DNA of 64,000 nt, from the NCBI GenBank assembly GCA_016744705.1, contig JADGDU010000005.1:129762-193761 (forward strand), given 5' to 3'. The translations under genes were made by a program, and so were the position numbers. Source of the DNA: Candidatus Krumholzibacteriia bacterium (GTDB lineage: Bacteria; Krumholzibacteriota; Krumholzibacteriia; LZORAL124-64-63). The notes under the pieces are model-generated. The model was not told where the DNA came from. It worked only from the letters and a program-made list of their open reading frames with translations, and did no database searches. This document shows positions 33,122 to 40,334 of the stretch, piece by piece. How positions within the stretch are numbered: position 1 is the stretch's first letter; each line of letters starts with the position of its first letter.

Positions 33122-33973
33122 TTAACCACCTAGCAGCTTCAGTGCTAATTGGGAAGTCATGTTGGACTGGGAGAGGATCGACACACCGGCCTGCTGCAGG
33201 ATTTGCAGACTGGTCATGTTCGAAGTCTCCAAAGCCACATCCACGTCGCGAATACGACTGTTGGCGGCGGCCAAGTTTTCTGCGGTCATTCCGATATTTC
33301 TGATACTGGTTTCGAGACGATTTTGAGCGGCACCAAAGCCGGCACGAACACTGGAAACCAATCCGGTTGCAGCTTCGACAAGGCCAATAGCCACACGAGC
33401 GGCATCACCGTCAGTGCCTTCGATACTGAGGGCTGCACCGTCTACTGTAAGATTCAAATCGACGGAACTGATGACCTGAGTAAGGTCAATGGGCACCGCG
33501 CTGGTGGCGGCGTTGGTTCCAATACCAACTTGAACATCCAGTTGACCCTGGCTACCATCAAGAAGCTTGATGCCGTTAAATTCGGCCGTGGTGCTGATGC
33601 GATTGATTTCATCCAGCAGTTCCTGGAATTCACTATTCAGGTATACACGTTCGTCTTCGCCAAGGGTCTCCGTGGCAGACTGCTCTGCCAATTCGCGCAA
33701 ACGCAGGAGGATATTGTTAACCTCATCAAGTGAGCCTTCAGCCACCTGAACCAAACTCACGCCATCTGCAGCGTTACGGGAGGCCTGTTGCAGGGCCCGA
33801 ATGTCTGATTTGAGGCTTTCACTAATAGCCAAACCGGCAGCATCATCACCCGAACGGTTGATGCGCATACCAGAGCTGAGACGTTCCATGGATTTCTGAA
33901 AGCCCATGGTTGTATTGTATAGGTGACGCTGAGCGTTCAGCGAGCCTACGTTTGTATTGATGCGGATACCCAT
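33122..33973 (-). CDS. flagellin (copy F, divergent)
   Basis: Most divergent flagellin of the array, 283 aa. ATG 33973 is the start (GGAGGATCAG upstream, product MGIRINTNVGSLNAQRHLYN), giving SMERLSSGMRINRSGDDAAG rather than the SMEKLSSGLRINRAGDDAAG of the others. The middle (YLNSEFQELLDEINRISTTA, QVISSVDLNLTVDGAALSIE) differs throughout, and the C-terminus reads SQSNMTSQLALKLLGG. It is monocistronic, with its own terminator. No sigma-28 promoter was found, so it may be controlled differently from copies A and E. Confidence 0.96.
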   Translation of the reverse strand: MGIRINTNVGSLNAQRHLYNTTMGFQKSMERLSSGMRINRSGDDAAGLAISESLKSDIRALQQASRNAADGVSLVQVAEGSLDEVNNILLRLRELAEQSATETLGEDERVYLNSEFQELLDEINRISTTAEFNGIKLLDGSQGQLDVQVGIGTNAATSAVPIDLTQVISSVDLNLTVDGAALSIEGTDGDAARVAIGLVEAATGLVSSVRAGFGAAQNRLETSIRNIGMTAENLAAANSRIRDVDVALETSNMTSLQILQQAGVSILSQSNMTSQLALKLLGG

Positions 33974-33993
33974 TCTCTGATCCTCCATGAAGT

Positions 33994-34039
33994 GGCAAAT
34001 TTTTAACCCTGTTTCCTGCGGGGTCTTTGAGAATTTGCC
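33994..34039 (-). promoter_or_regulatory. long hairpin with an AGGA-containing apical loop in the flagellin F leader
   Basis: Outer stem GGCAAATT / AATTTGCC (8 bp, perfect) and inner stem ACCC / GGGT enclosing the loop CGCAGGAAACA, which contains GGA. It ends 20 nt before the start codon, just ahead of the GGAGG ribosome site. Confidence 0.55.
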
Positions 34040-34058
34040 TTCCAGCTGTTATTGCAGC

Positions 34059-34086
34059 TTGCCCAAATGACCGGCTGGTCCATAAT
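34059..34086 (+). promoter_or_regulatory. sigma-70-type promoter of the acetyltransferase/glycosyltransferase operon
   Basis: TTGCCC (4/6) - 16 nt - CATAAT (5/6), with a predicted start ~34093, 37 nt upstream of the ATG at 34130. Confidence 0.5.
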
Positions 34087-34129
34087 GTGAAGGTCAGTTT
34101 TTCATGGGCCCATTTTTTAGGGAGCCAAC

Positions 34130-35119
34130 ATGTCCATTGTTACCGTCACTGCGGCGGACCGTGCCGAGTTTCTCAATCTGGTGGATGCAGAGATCAGGCC
34201 AGATCGTGCATTAACCAATGCCTGGGATGATTTTCCTGTGATATTAGGGGCCTCAAATGGCCAATGGCAGCTACTTTATAAGGCTGAAGATGGTACCATT
34301 GCAGGGTGCATCGCCTGTTTAATTCGTTATTTTGAAACAAGTTGTGGGCCTGTCCCCGTGGCTGGCATTGGCTCTGTGGTGACCCATCCTCAATATCGTA
34401 ATCAAGGCATCAGCAAGGCATTGCAAATTGAATTGCTCCATCGCTTGAGGGGGAAAAATATTCCCCTTGGGGTTCTTTGGACCGACCAACCGGAAATATA
34501 TGCCGGTCGGGGTTTTGAAGCAGCTGGCTGGGAAATACACGTCTCTGTCGCTGAATTGGCCATATCTGAGCCATTAGAATCAGATTTTACCATTCGTTCT
34601 TTTGAGAAAAATGATTCTGAAGAAGTGCAGCAACTCTACCACTTGCATCCTCTGCGAACTCTCAGAGAAGAAGAAGATGCGTTGGCTTATTACAATATGC
34701 CTGGAACGGAAGGTTTCGTCGTCACCAACGGCCAAAAGGAAATCCTAGCGGCGACTTTCTGTGGCAAGGGAGCCGACTTTCCCGATTACATTACGGAATT
34801 TTCTGGAGACTCGCGTTTCCTGCCTCACCTGTTCCAGCACGTGAGGGATTTGAATCTGGCACATCAGGTGCTTTTGCCACCCGGTTCTGAAGACCTTGTG
34901 AATACTTTGGTGGACCTTGGTTGCAGTTGGATGACCACATCCTCGGGGCAATGGGTGGTCCTGGAGCCTAACATCTTGGAAAAAATTGTGAAGGAAGCCG
35001 GGGCTGAAGCTCCGGAAAACACCACCAGTGCAGCGGCCTGGTTAGGTTCAGTCGACGATGACGGCCAACCACTGGTGGGTCCATTGACATGTGCCGTATG
35101 GGGTTTTGATAGCGTATGA
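34130..35119 (+). CDS. GNAT-family N-acetyltransferase
   Basis: Acetyl-CoA dependent acyltransferase of 329 aa. The N-terminal GNAT domain has motif A, VVTHPQYRNQGISKAL (residues 83-98, R/Q-x-x-G-x-G/A type loop at 90-95), and IYAGRGFEAAGW. The C-terminal ~170 residues look like a second, degenerate GNAT fold (ILAATFCGKG... region), so the architecture is two-domain. The stop overlaps the next glycosyltransferase gene by 4 nt. Location between the flagellin array and flgM suggests that it may modify flagellin sugars or side chains, which is an inference. The acceptor substrate is unknown. Confidence 0.8.
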   Translation: MSIVTVTAADRAEFLNLVDAEIRPDRALTNAWDDFPVILGASNGQWQLLYKAEDGTIAGCIACLIRYFETSCGPVPVAGIGSVVTHPQYRNQGISKALQIELLHRLRGKNIPLGVLWTDQPEIYAGRGFEAAGWEIHVSVAELAISEPLESDFTIRSFEKNDSEEVQQLYHLHPLRTLREEEDALAYYNMPGTEGFVVTNGQKEILAATFCGKGADFPDYITEFSGDSRFLPHLFQHVRDLNLAHQVLLPPGSEDLVNTLVDLGCSWMTTSSGQWVVLEPNILEKIVKEAGAEAPENTTSAAAWLGSVDDDGQPLVGPLTCAVWGFDSV

Positions 35120-36252
35120 AACTACTTTCTCTCATCATGATAGTGCGCGACGAGGCTTCACAGTTGGTGGACTTTTTGGAGCACCACCGGGGGCTCTTTG
35201 ACGAAATGATCATCGTCGACACGGGATCTGTAGATGATAGCAGGGCTTTGATAAAGGAAGCCGGCGCCACCCTGCTCGAACATGTTTGGGACGATGATTT
35301 CTCCAAGGCCCGCAATGTGGGGGTCAAGGAAGCTCAGGGGAGGTGGTTGCTCCTGTTGGATGCCGATGAACGCATCGCCCAAAAGGATTTCATCATCTTA
35401 CGTGAATTTTTGGCTCAAGCGCCTGAGGCTGTTTATCTCCAAAATACCATCAACTATTTCCAGGGAACCCATTTGGAATGGCAGCCCTTGACGGGACGTT
35501 ACCCCCAGGAAGAGAAAAACCAAAAAGGATTTTTTGCAGCCCAACGTCCCGGCTTGTTCCCCCAAGGCCATGGACTTGAATTCCGGGGCAGAGTCCATGA
35601 ATCCATTTTGCCATCAAGCCTTGAGGTGGGATTGAAAACTTACAGTCTGGACATTCCGGTGCATCATTTTGGCTATGTTCTGGACCCCGCTGCGAACCAG
35701 AGGCGGCAGGTACGGTACCGAAAACTGGTGACCCTCAAGCTCAATGATGACCCTAATGATTGGGGTGCACTTCTGGAAATGGCCTCCATTCAATTGGAAG
35801 ATGGCCAGGTTGATCAGGCAGAAAATCTTTTGGAAAAGCTATCCGTAGGCCCCGTTGAGCATCCGGCCGTCTCTCGTGGACTGTTTCTTTTGGGAAAATT
35901 GAACAGGGAAAAAGGTCAAATAGATACGGCAAGACAATTGCTTCTGAAGGCCAGGCAGGCCAATGCCCATTTCCTCTTTGCCTGGTTGGAATCCATAAGG
36001 TTGGAGGCGGGGCAGAAAGCCTGGATGACTGTTTCTCAACTTCTGGAGGAGGCCAGGGAGCATTTCCCTGATCAGGAACCTCTTTTGAAGCGAGAGAAAT
36101 TGATGCTTTTAGTGCAAACGGGGCAATTGGCTGAAGCCACGGTGGTGGCCGGCCAGCTGGCTGAAATCTGCCCTGGGTGGCAGGATATCAAAGCCCTGGC
36201 ACAGAAACTGGATCAATGGCAGGTTTCTCAAAACAAACCTGATCTTCATTGA
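35116..36252 (+). CDS. family 2 glycosyltransferase with C-terminal TPR-like repeats
   Basis: Cytosolic GT-A transferase of 378 aa. The N-terminal domain starts LSLIMIVRDEASQLVDFLEH, has IIVDTGSVDDSRALI and the metal-binding DAD (residues 82-84 in LLLDADERI). From ~210 onward are TPR-like helices (NLLEKLSVGPVEHPAVSRGL, LLLKARQANAHFLFAWLES), a layout also seen in SunS-type and protein-modifying GT2 enzymes. It overlaps the acetyltransferase by 4 nt and is followed by a paralogue. O-glycosylation of flagellin is the most likely job, from gene position. Confidence 0.82.
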   Translation: MKLLSLIMIVRDEASQLVDFLEHHRGLFDEMIIVDTGSVDDSRALIKEAGATLLEHVWDDDFSKARNVGVKEAQGRWLLLLDADERIAQKDFIILREFLAQAPEAVYLQNTINYFQGTHLEWQPLTGRYPQEEKNQKGFFAAQRPGLFPQGHGLEFRGRVHESILPSSLEVGLKTYSLDIPVHHFGYVLDPAANQRRQVRYRKLVTLKLNDDPNDWGALLEMASIQLEDGQVDQAENLLEKLSVGPVEHPAVSRGLFLLGKLNREKGQIDTARQLLLKARQANAHFLFAWLESIRLEAGQKAWMTVSQLLEEAREHFPDQEPLLKREKLMLLVQTGQLAEATVVAGQLAEICPGWQDIKALAQKLDQWQVSQNKPDLH

Positions 36253-36261
36253 AGGATGAAT

Positions 36262-37263
36262 ATGCATAGAGATCCCCGACTCACTCTGGCGGTTATTGTC
36301 AAAGATGAAGCAGACCTCCTTTCAGGTTTGCTACGTCATCATCGCGACCTCTACGATGAAGTCGTGGTAGTGGATACGGGCAGCCGTGATAGAAGTCGGG
36401 CGGTAGCCGTGGCCAGTGGCGCTAAAGTCTTGGATTTTCCTTGGATTGATGATTTTGCGGCCGCCAGAAATCATGGTTTAGAACAAGCCAAGTGTCCTTG
36501 GGTGCTGCATATGGATTGCGATGAAAGAATCTCTCCCGCAGATTTTTCGGGAATCCGGGCCATTGTGGAACAAAAGGCCGGCCGATGTTATGAGCTCCCC
36601 ATTAATAACTATGCTTCACATCCCCAGGGAGGGGAATGGAGTGAAGTGGAGCCTTCAGATCTGGCGTTTGCCATGGGCGCTCCCGGATTTATGCGGACTC
36701 AACCTGTCCGTCTTTTTCCCAATTTGCCCGGCTTGCGTTTCCATGGGGTCATCCATGAAAACCTTCGGCCCGACATTATTGCTTTAGGCTTACCTGTGGA
36801 ACGAGGCAGCCAGGTTATTCATCATACGGGATTGCTGGAAAACCAGGGGTTGCAGCGGAGAGAAGTTCTCTATGCCCGTCTCCTGGAAAAGAAAGCCTCT
36901 CTTGATCCGCAAAATTTGGATGGCCTGACCGAATATGCCAAAGTATTGGTCTCTCAGGGAAACCTTCTGAAAGCTGAAGAATTGCTGTCGCGAGGATTGG
37001 CCCAGGAAAAAACAATGGGGGAGCATGCCCTGGCCAATTTGTTTATGGTGGAAATTCATGCCAGGCAAGAAAAATTGCCCCAGGCTTTGGAACGATTGAC
37101 TCTCACCATACACAAACACCCCAACCATTTGCTTTGTTGGGTTCAGGCTGCCGCTCTGCATTTGGCTCAAGGGCAAGAGGATATTGCCAGGATTTACTTG
37201 ACTCAAGGCCGAAAATTGTTTCCCTCTTCCGCGATTCTGAAAAAACTGGAGGCTAAAGTTTGA
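36262..37263 (+). CDS. family 2 glycosyltransferase, paralogue of the preceding gene
   Basis: GT-A glycosyltransferase of 333 aa, sharing the layout of its neighbour: LTLAVIVKDEADLLSGLLRH, VVVVDTGSRDRSRAV, an acidic metal motif MDCDERI in place of DADERI, and TPR-like helices in the C-terminal third. ATG 36262 is chosen over ATG 36256 because GAAGGA overlaps the latter. The two enzymes are clearly homologous but diverged, so they may add different sugars or act in series. The end of the gene contains the -35 box of the flgM sigma-28 promoter. Confidence 0.82.
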   Translation: MHRDPRLTLAVIVKDEADLLSGLLRHHRDLYDEVVVVDTGSRDRSRAVAVASGAKVLDFPWIDDFAAARNHGLEQAKCPWVLHMDCDERISPADFSGIRAIVEQKAGRCYELPINNYASHPQGGEWSEVEPSDLAFAMGAPGFMRTQPVRLFPNLPGLRFHGVIHENLRPDIIALGLPVERGSQVIHHTGLLENQGLQRREVLYARLLEKKASLDPQNLDGLTEYAKVLVSQGNLLKAEELLSRGLAQEKTMGEHALANLFMVEIHARQEKLPQALERLTLTIHKHPNHLLCWVQAAALHLAQGQEDIARIYLTQGRKLFPSSAILKKLEAKV

Positions 37264-37281
37264 ACGACTTCCAGCCGATAC
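37254..37281 (+). promoter_or_regulatory. sigma-28 (FliA) promoter upstream of flgM
   Basis: TAAAGTTT - 12 nt - GCCGATAC: the -35 box is a perfect 8/8 match and the -10 box 7/8; the spacer is 1 nt longer than consensus. It overlaps the stop of the glycosyltransferase gene and lies 255 nt upstream of flgM. FliA-driven flgM is a known feedback design. Confidence 0.7.
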
Positions 37282-37478
37282 CTCTTAACAGTGACAGGAT
37301 ATTGTACAGTCCCCAGGGGGAGCATTCTGTTCATGCGGTAGGGGAAGGATCTCCAAATGGCTGCACGAAGAATGTGAAACATCCCGTCAGATACCTCTCA
37401 GGGAACGGATTCCCCCAAAACACTATTAAATACTTTTCCTGTCGCCCAGGCCTTGAGCTTAGGCATCAGGATTGCTAA
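37260..37478 (+). CDS. possible small ORF of unknown function
   Basis: TTG-initiated frame of 72 codons that overlaps the preceding stop; GGAGG lies 7 nt upstream, which is why it is listed. The translation (MNDFQPIPLNSDRILYSPQG...) resembles no family, has no obvious domain, and spans both the sigma-28 and sigma-70 promoters of flgM. It is more likely a leader region than a gene. Confidence 0.15.
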   Translation: MNDFQPIPLNSDRILYSPQGEHSVHAVGEGSPNGCTKNVKHPVRYLSGNGFPQNTIKYFSCRPGLELRHQDC

Positions 37479-37481
37479 AAT
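37453..37481 (+). promoter_or_regulatory. sigma-70-type promoter of flgM
   Basis: TTGAGC (4/6) - 17 nt - TAAAAT (5/6), ~55 nt upstream of the flgM start. With the sigma-28 promoter 200 nt further up, flgM appears to have a basal and a FliA-dependent promoter. Confidence 0.6.
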
Positions 37482-37535
37482 AAATAAAACGGCCTTTGCC
37501 GCGAATCTTGTAGAACTGAAAGAGGCAGGTTTCTT

Positions 37536-37895
37536 ATGTCCATGGACAAAATCAACGGATCACCCTTAATGCGCTCGGGCTTGCTGGATCGTTTTAAGGT
37601 CGATAATAAGGAAAAAGAAGGTTCCGAAAAGGCCTCTTCCTTAAATACTGATGATCGTCCCAGCGTCATACCCGCTGATAGAGCTGAAATATCGGATACC
37701 GCTCATCAATTGATGGACTTACGCGCTGCTGTAGATGTGGGACGTTCCACTCTTGAATCTTTGCCTGATGTCAGGGAAGATAAGGTTGCCGAAGCTAAAA
37801 AGCGCATGGAACAGGGGTATTACAATTCTCAAGTTGTTAAAGATGAATTGGCTGGGGCTTTGGCCAAAGTTTTCGGGAAGATGGATGAACTTTAG
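37536..37895 (+). CDS. flgM: anti-sigma-28 factor FlgM
   Basis: Inhibitor of FliA that is exported through the finished hook, freeing sigma-28. The 119 aa protein is acidic and mostly disordered, with the conserved C-terminal pattern RAEISDTAHQLMDLR, then LPDVREDKVAEAKKRMEQGY and VVKDELAGALAKVF, as in FlgM. It is about 20 residues longer than typical. The second codon pair MSM offers two ATGs; AGAGG precedes the first. Tandem sigma-28 and sigma-70 promoters lie upstream and a terminator 20 nt downstream, so it is monocistronic. Confidence 0.85.
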   Translation: MSMDKINGSPLMRSGLLDRFKVDNKEKEGSEKASSLNTDDRPSVIPADRAEISDTAHQLMDLRAAVDVGRSTLESLPDVREDKVAEAKKRMEQGYYNSQVVKDELAGALAKVFGKMDEL

Positions 37896-37916
37896 AACCA
37901 ATATTTGATTATTTCC

Positions 37917-37947
37917 ACGGGGTGCGCTATGCGTACCCCGTTTTTTT
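37917..37947 (+). terminator. Rho-independent terminator of flgM
   Basis: Ten-base-pair stem CGGGGTGCGC / GCGTACCCCG (one G-U) with a 3-nt loop, followed by seven T. Confidence 0.93.
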
Positions 37948-37950
37948 GTG

Positions 37951-37979
37951 TTGCTTTTACTGGTAAAAAATTTTACACT
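37951..37979 (+). promoter_or_regulatory. possible sigma-70-type promoter of the kinase/activator pair
   Basis: TTGCTT (3/6) - 17 nt - TACACT (4/6), 55 nt upstream of the histidine kinase gene and directly after the flgM terminator. Confidence 0.4.
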
Positions 37980-38033
37980 CCAGCTCTGTTGACCAAGGAA
38001 GGTCACCCATTCTCTCTTCTTAGGTAAGGATTT

Positions 38034-40334
38034 ATGATGGAAGAGGCTCTTTTTAGTTTGCCAAATCCACTTCCGCAAGGTGCCATTCTGGTAGGGCCAC
38101 AACCTTGGCCAGATCACGCATTACTGGCTTCCCGGGAGGGTCGGCACTTTCTTCTACCTCAGGAGGCCATGGACTGGATCCGTGACCTCCATTCTTCTCC
38201 TGAAAACAGCACTTCCCGTTTGATTTTCCTACACCAAGACGCTTTCGCCGGGGAAGAAGGCCAAAATCAGCTTTGCCACTGGCTGGAAGATTTGGCCGCC
38301 CTGCATTTGCCCTTTCTGCCTATTCTACTCCACGCCGATCTTTCCGCTGAACATTTAGTCTGTTTTTTTCGCAGTGGGCTCTTCGATGCCTTGGCTGTGC
38401 CCCTGAGGCGTTCTTCCTGGATCAACATGTTAATCAGGGCAGAAAAAAGCCTCGAAGTACGCCACCAGAGCCGCCTCATTTTGGAAAACACAGGGGAAAC
38501 AAGAGAGAAACTGCTCTTCCTGAAACGTCAAATTGATGACCGCAATGTGCGCGCCACCAGCGAATTACTCCACAGTCAGGAAAGTCTGCAGGCTGCCCAT
38601 ACACAGTTAGCCTCGGCCATGGAAGAATTGTCACTGTTGTATCAGTTTGGCCGCAAATTGAGCACTGCCCGCAATTGGGACCTTGTGCTGAGGGAGTTGC
38701 TCAGCAGCCTTGGCGATTTTGTCGGATCTGGAGGCGCAGCATTGATTTTGCGCTCGGCCCAGGGTGGCTCCTACTCACCTCGACAGACTTGGCAATGGGA
38801 TGAATCCAGCTGGGATAAGGTTCTGGTGGATTTGCAGGACCAAGTCAACGACGCCATGACCGAAAGCATGATGTCCCCTGGCGTTTTTAACATTGCACCC
38901 GATTCCGCTTCCCTCGGTGGAGGTGGTCCCCGGATCATCGCCCTGCCGCTTGAACATCAGGAAATTCGCCTGGGTTTTCTGCTCCTTCTCTTTGCCACTC
39001 CTGCGGAAAGAGATCAGGCCTCTCAACGGTTTTTGCCTTTTCTACAAACTATCCAGGTTATGATGGCAGAAGAAATCGCCAATGCCCAGATGCTGGATCG
39101 CATTCGATATATCGGTAAGTTTAATGCCCGGGTTCTGGAAACGGTGAAAAGTTCTATTTGGGTTATTGATGAAGAAGGCCGCACCATCTACTGCAATCGG
39201 TCTGGGCAGGAAATCCTTACCGGTCAAACGGGAGCCTCCTCCACCAACGAAGATTTCTTATTCCAAATTGGACGGGGAAGGCTTGACCAAAACGAAGATT
39301 TTAATGGTGATGACCTACCTGAACTTTTTCTGGATGCTCGGCTGCAGTTGAATGATGTGGATGGCTTGCTCTTACCAATTCTGCGCAATACCTCGGATGG
39401 GACTTTCCATGGAGAAGGCACTGTGCGCAGTTCAGATGGCAGTCGCATTCCTGTGCTGACCCAGACTTCCCTGATGGCCGGACGGAGTCGCGGGGTTCAG
39501 TGGTTGGTTGTCGTCTGTGAAGATTTACGCGATTCCCGAAAGCTGGAAGTGGAACGGCTGAGGGCTGATCGGTTGGAGGGCCTGGTGGAGATGTCAGCCA
39601 CCCTGGCCCATGAAATCAGAAATCCGCTGATGGGATTGAGTGCCCAGGCAGAACTGCTTGCAGACCAGCTACCCAAAGAAGACCGCCGGTCTCGTTATAT
39701 TGAAGTGATCACCGGCGAAGTCGACCGTATTAATGAAACAATCACCCGCATGTTGAATTTTGTCCGGCCTTATGAACCCAGTCGGAAAATTGTTTCCCTG
39801 GCCCGCTTGGCCTTGGACTCTGTGGATCTGGTGAGACCTCGGGCCGAAGAAGTGGACGTGGGGTTAGTACTGGATTTTGATGGAGCGGGAACATCGGGTC
39901 CCCAGCCCGGTGTGTGGGATTTTGATATTGACGGGGGGCAGATAAAGCAAGTCCTCTTAAATCTGTTGATCAACGCCATCGATGCTTCACCACCTAAAAC
40001 CGTTGTTTCACTCAGTGTGCGCCGCACAAATGAGCTCTATTTGGTGGATTCCATCAGTGGGGTTCAGAGAAATCACCCAGGCCTCATGATTTCCGTTTCT
40101 GATTTTGGTCCGGGTTTTAAAGACGGTGCCTTGAAGAAGATATTCCGCCCGTTTTACACCACCAAAAGTTCAGGCACTGGTTTGGGTCTGAGTATTTGCC
40201 AGAAAATAGTCACCGCTCATGGTGGTGAAATCAGGGCCCAACGGCTGCAAAGCCAAACAGTTTTTCAAGTGTTATTGCCTCAGGTTTTTCCTGACGGTGA
40301 TTTGATTGCCAAAGCCAATAAGGAGCAAGCATGA
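38034..40334 (+). CDS. histidine kinase with pseudo-receiver, GAF and PAS domains (NtrB/FlrB type)
   Basis: Soluble sensor kinase of 766 aa with no membrane segment. The order appears to be: receiver-like N-terminus (~15-140; GLFDALAVPLRRSSWINML resembles the receiver's last strand and helix, but the usual phosphoacceptor context is missing), coiled coil (~155-200), GAF (~200-350), PAS (~365-500), HisKA with His526 (ATLAHEIRNPLMGLSAQAEL), HATPase_c with LLNLLINAIDASP, VSDFGPGF and GTGLGLSICQKIV. The 3' end overlaps the NtrC-type regulator by 4 nt, its obvious partner. Position beside flgM suggests control of flagellar sigma-54 genes. The input signal is unknown. Confidence 0.88.
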   Translation: MMEEALFSLPNPLPQGAILVGPQPWPDHALLASREGRHFLLPQEAMDWIRDLHSSPENSTSRLIFLHQDAFAGEEGQNQLCHWLEDLAALHLPFLPILLHADLSAEHLVCFFRSGLFDALAVPLRRSSWINMLIRAEKSLEVRHQSRLILENTGETREKLLFLKRQIDDRNVRATSELLHSQESLQAAHTQLASAMEELSLLYQFGRKLSTARNWDLVLRELLSSLGDFVGSGGAALILRSAQGGSYSPRQTWQWDESSWDKVLVDLQDQVNDAMTESMMSPGVFNIAPDSASLGGGGPRIIALPLEHQEIRLGFLLLLFATPAERDQASQRFLPFLQTIQVMMAEEIANAQMLDRIRYIGKFNARVLETVKSSIWVIDEEGRTIYCNRSGQEILTGQTGASSTNEDFLFQIGRGRLDQNEDFNGDDLPELFLDARLQLNDVDGLLLPILRNTSDGTFHGEGTVRSSDGSRIPVLTQTSLMAGRSRGVQWLVVVCEDLRDSRKLEVERLRADRLEGLVEMSATLAHEIRNPLMGLSAQAELLADQLPKEDRRSRYIEVITGEVDRINETITRMLNFVRPYEPSRKIVSLARLALDSVDLVRPRAEEVDVGLVLDFDGAGTSGPQPGVWDFDIDGGQIKQVLLNLLINAIDASPPKTVVSLSVRRTNELYLVDSISGVQRNHPGLMISVSDFGPGFKDGALKKIFRPFYTTKSSGTGLGLSICQKIVTAHGGEIRAQRLQSQTVFQVLLPQVFPDGDLIAKANKEQA

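Larger units (their letters stand above)
28019..33973 (-). repeat. tandem array of six paralogous flagellin genes
   Basis: Six head-to-tail flagellin genes (A-F from left to right, F transcribed first) occupy ~6 kb. By eye, copies C and D differ at about 8 of 273 residues and B and C at about 16, so the central trio arose by recent duplication or is being homogenised. E and A are more distant, and F the most. All lack D2/D3 domains. Spacers differ in sequence, but each has a GGAGG ribosome site. Confidence 0.9.

Noticed and set aside
28019..33973. Regularly repeated ~1-kb blocks that might look like a repeat array
   Set aside because: They are full flagellin genes, not short direct repeats with spacers; no CRISPR features are present.
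33985..34012. GG-N10-GC sequence on the minus strand upstream of flagellin F
   Set aside because: The -24 box has almost no match to TGGCACG, and the predicted start would fall on the ribosome binding site.
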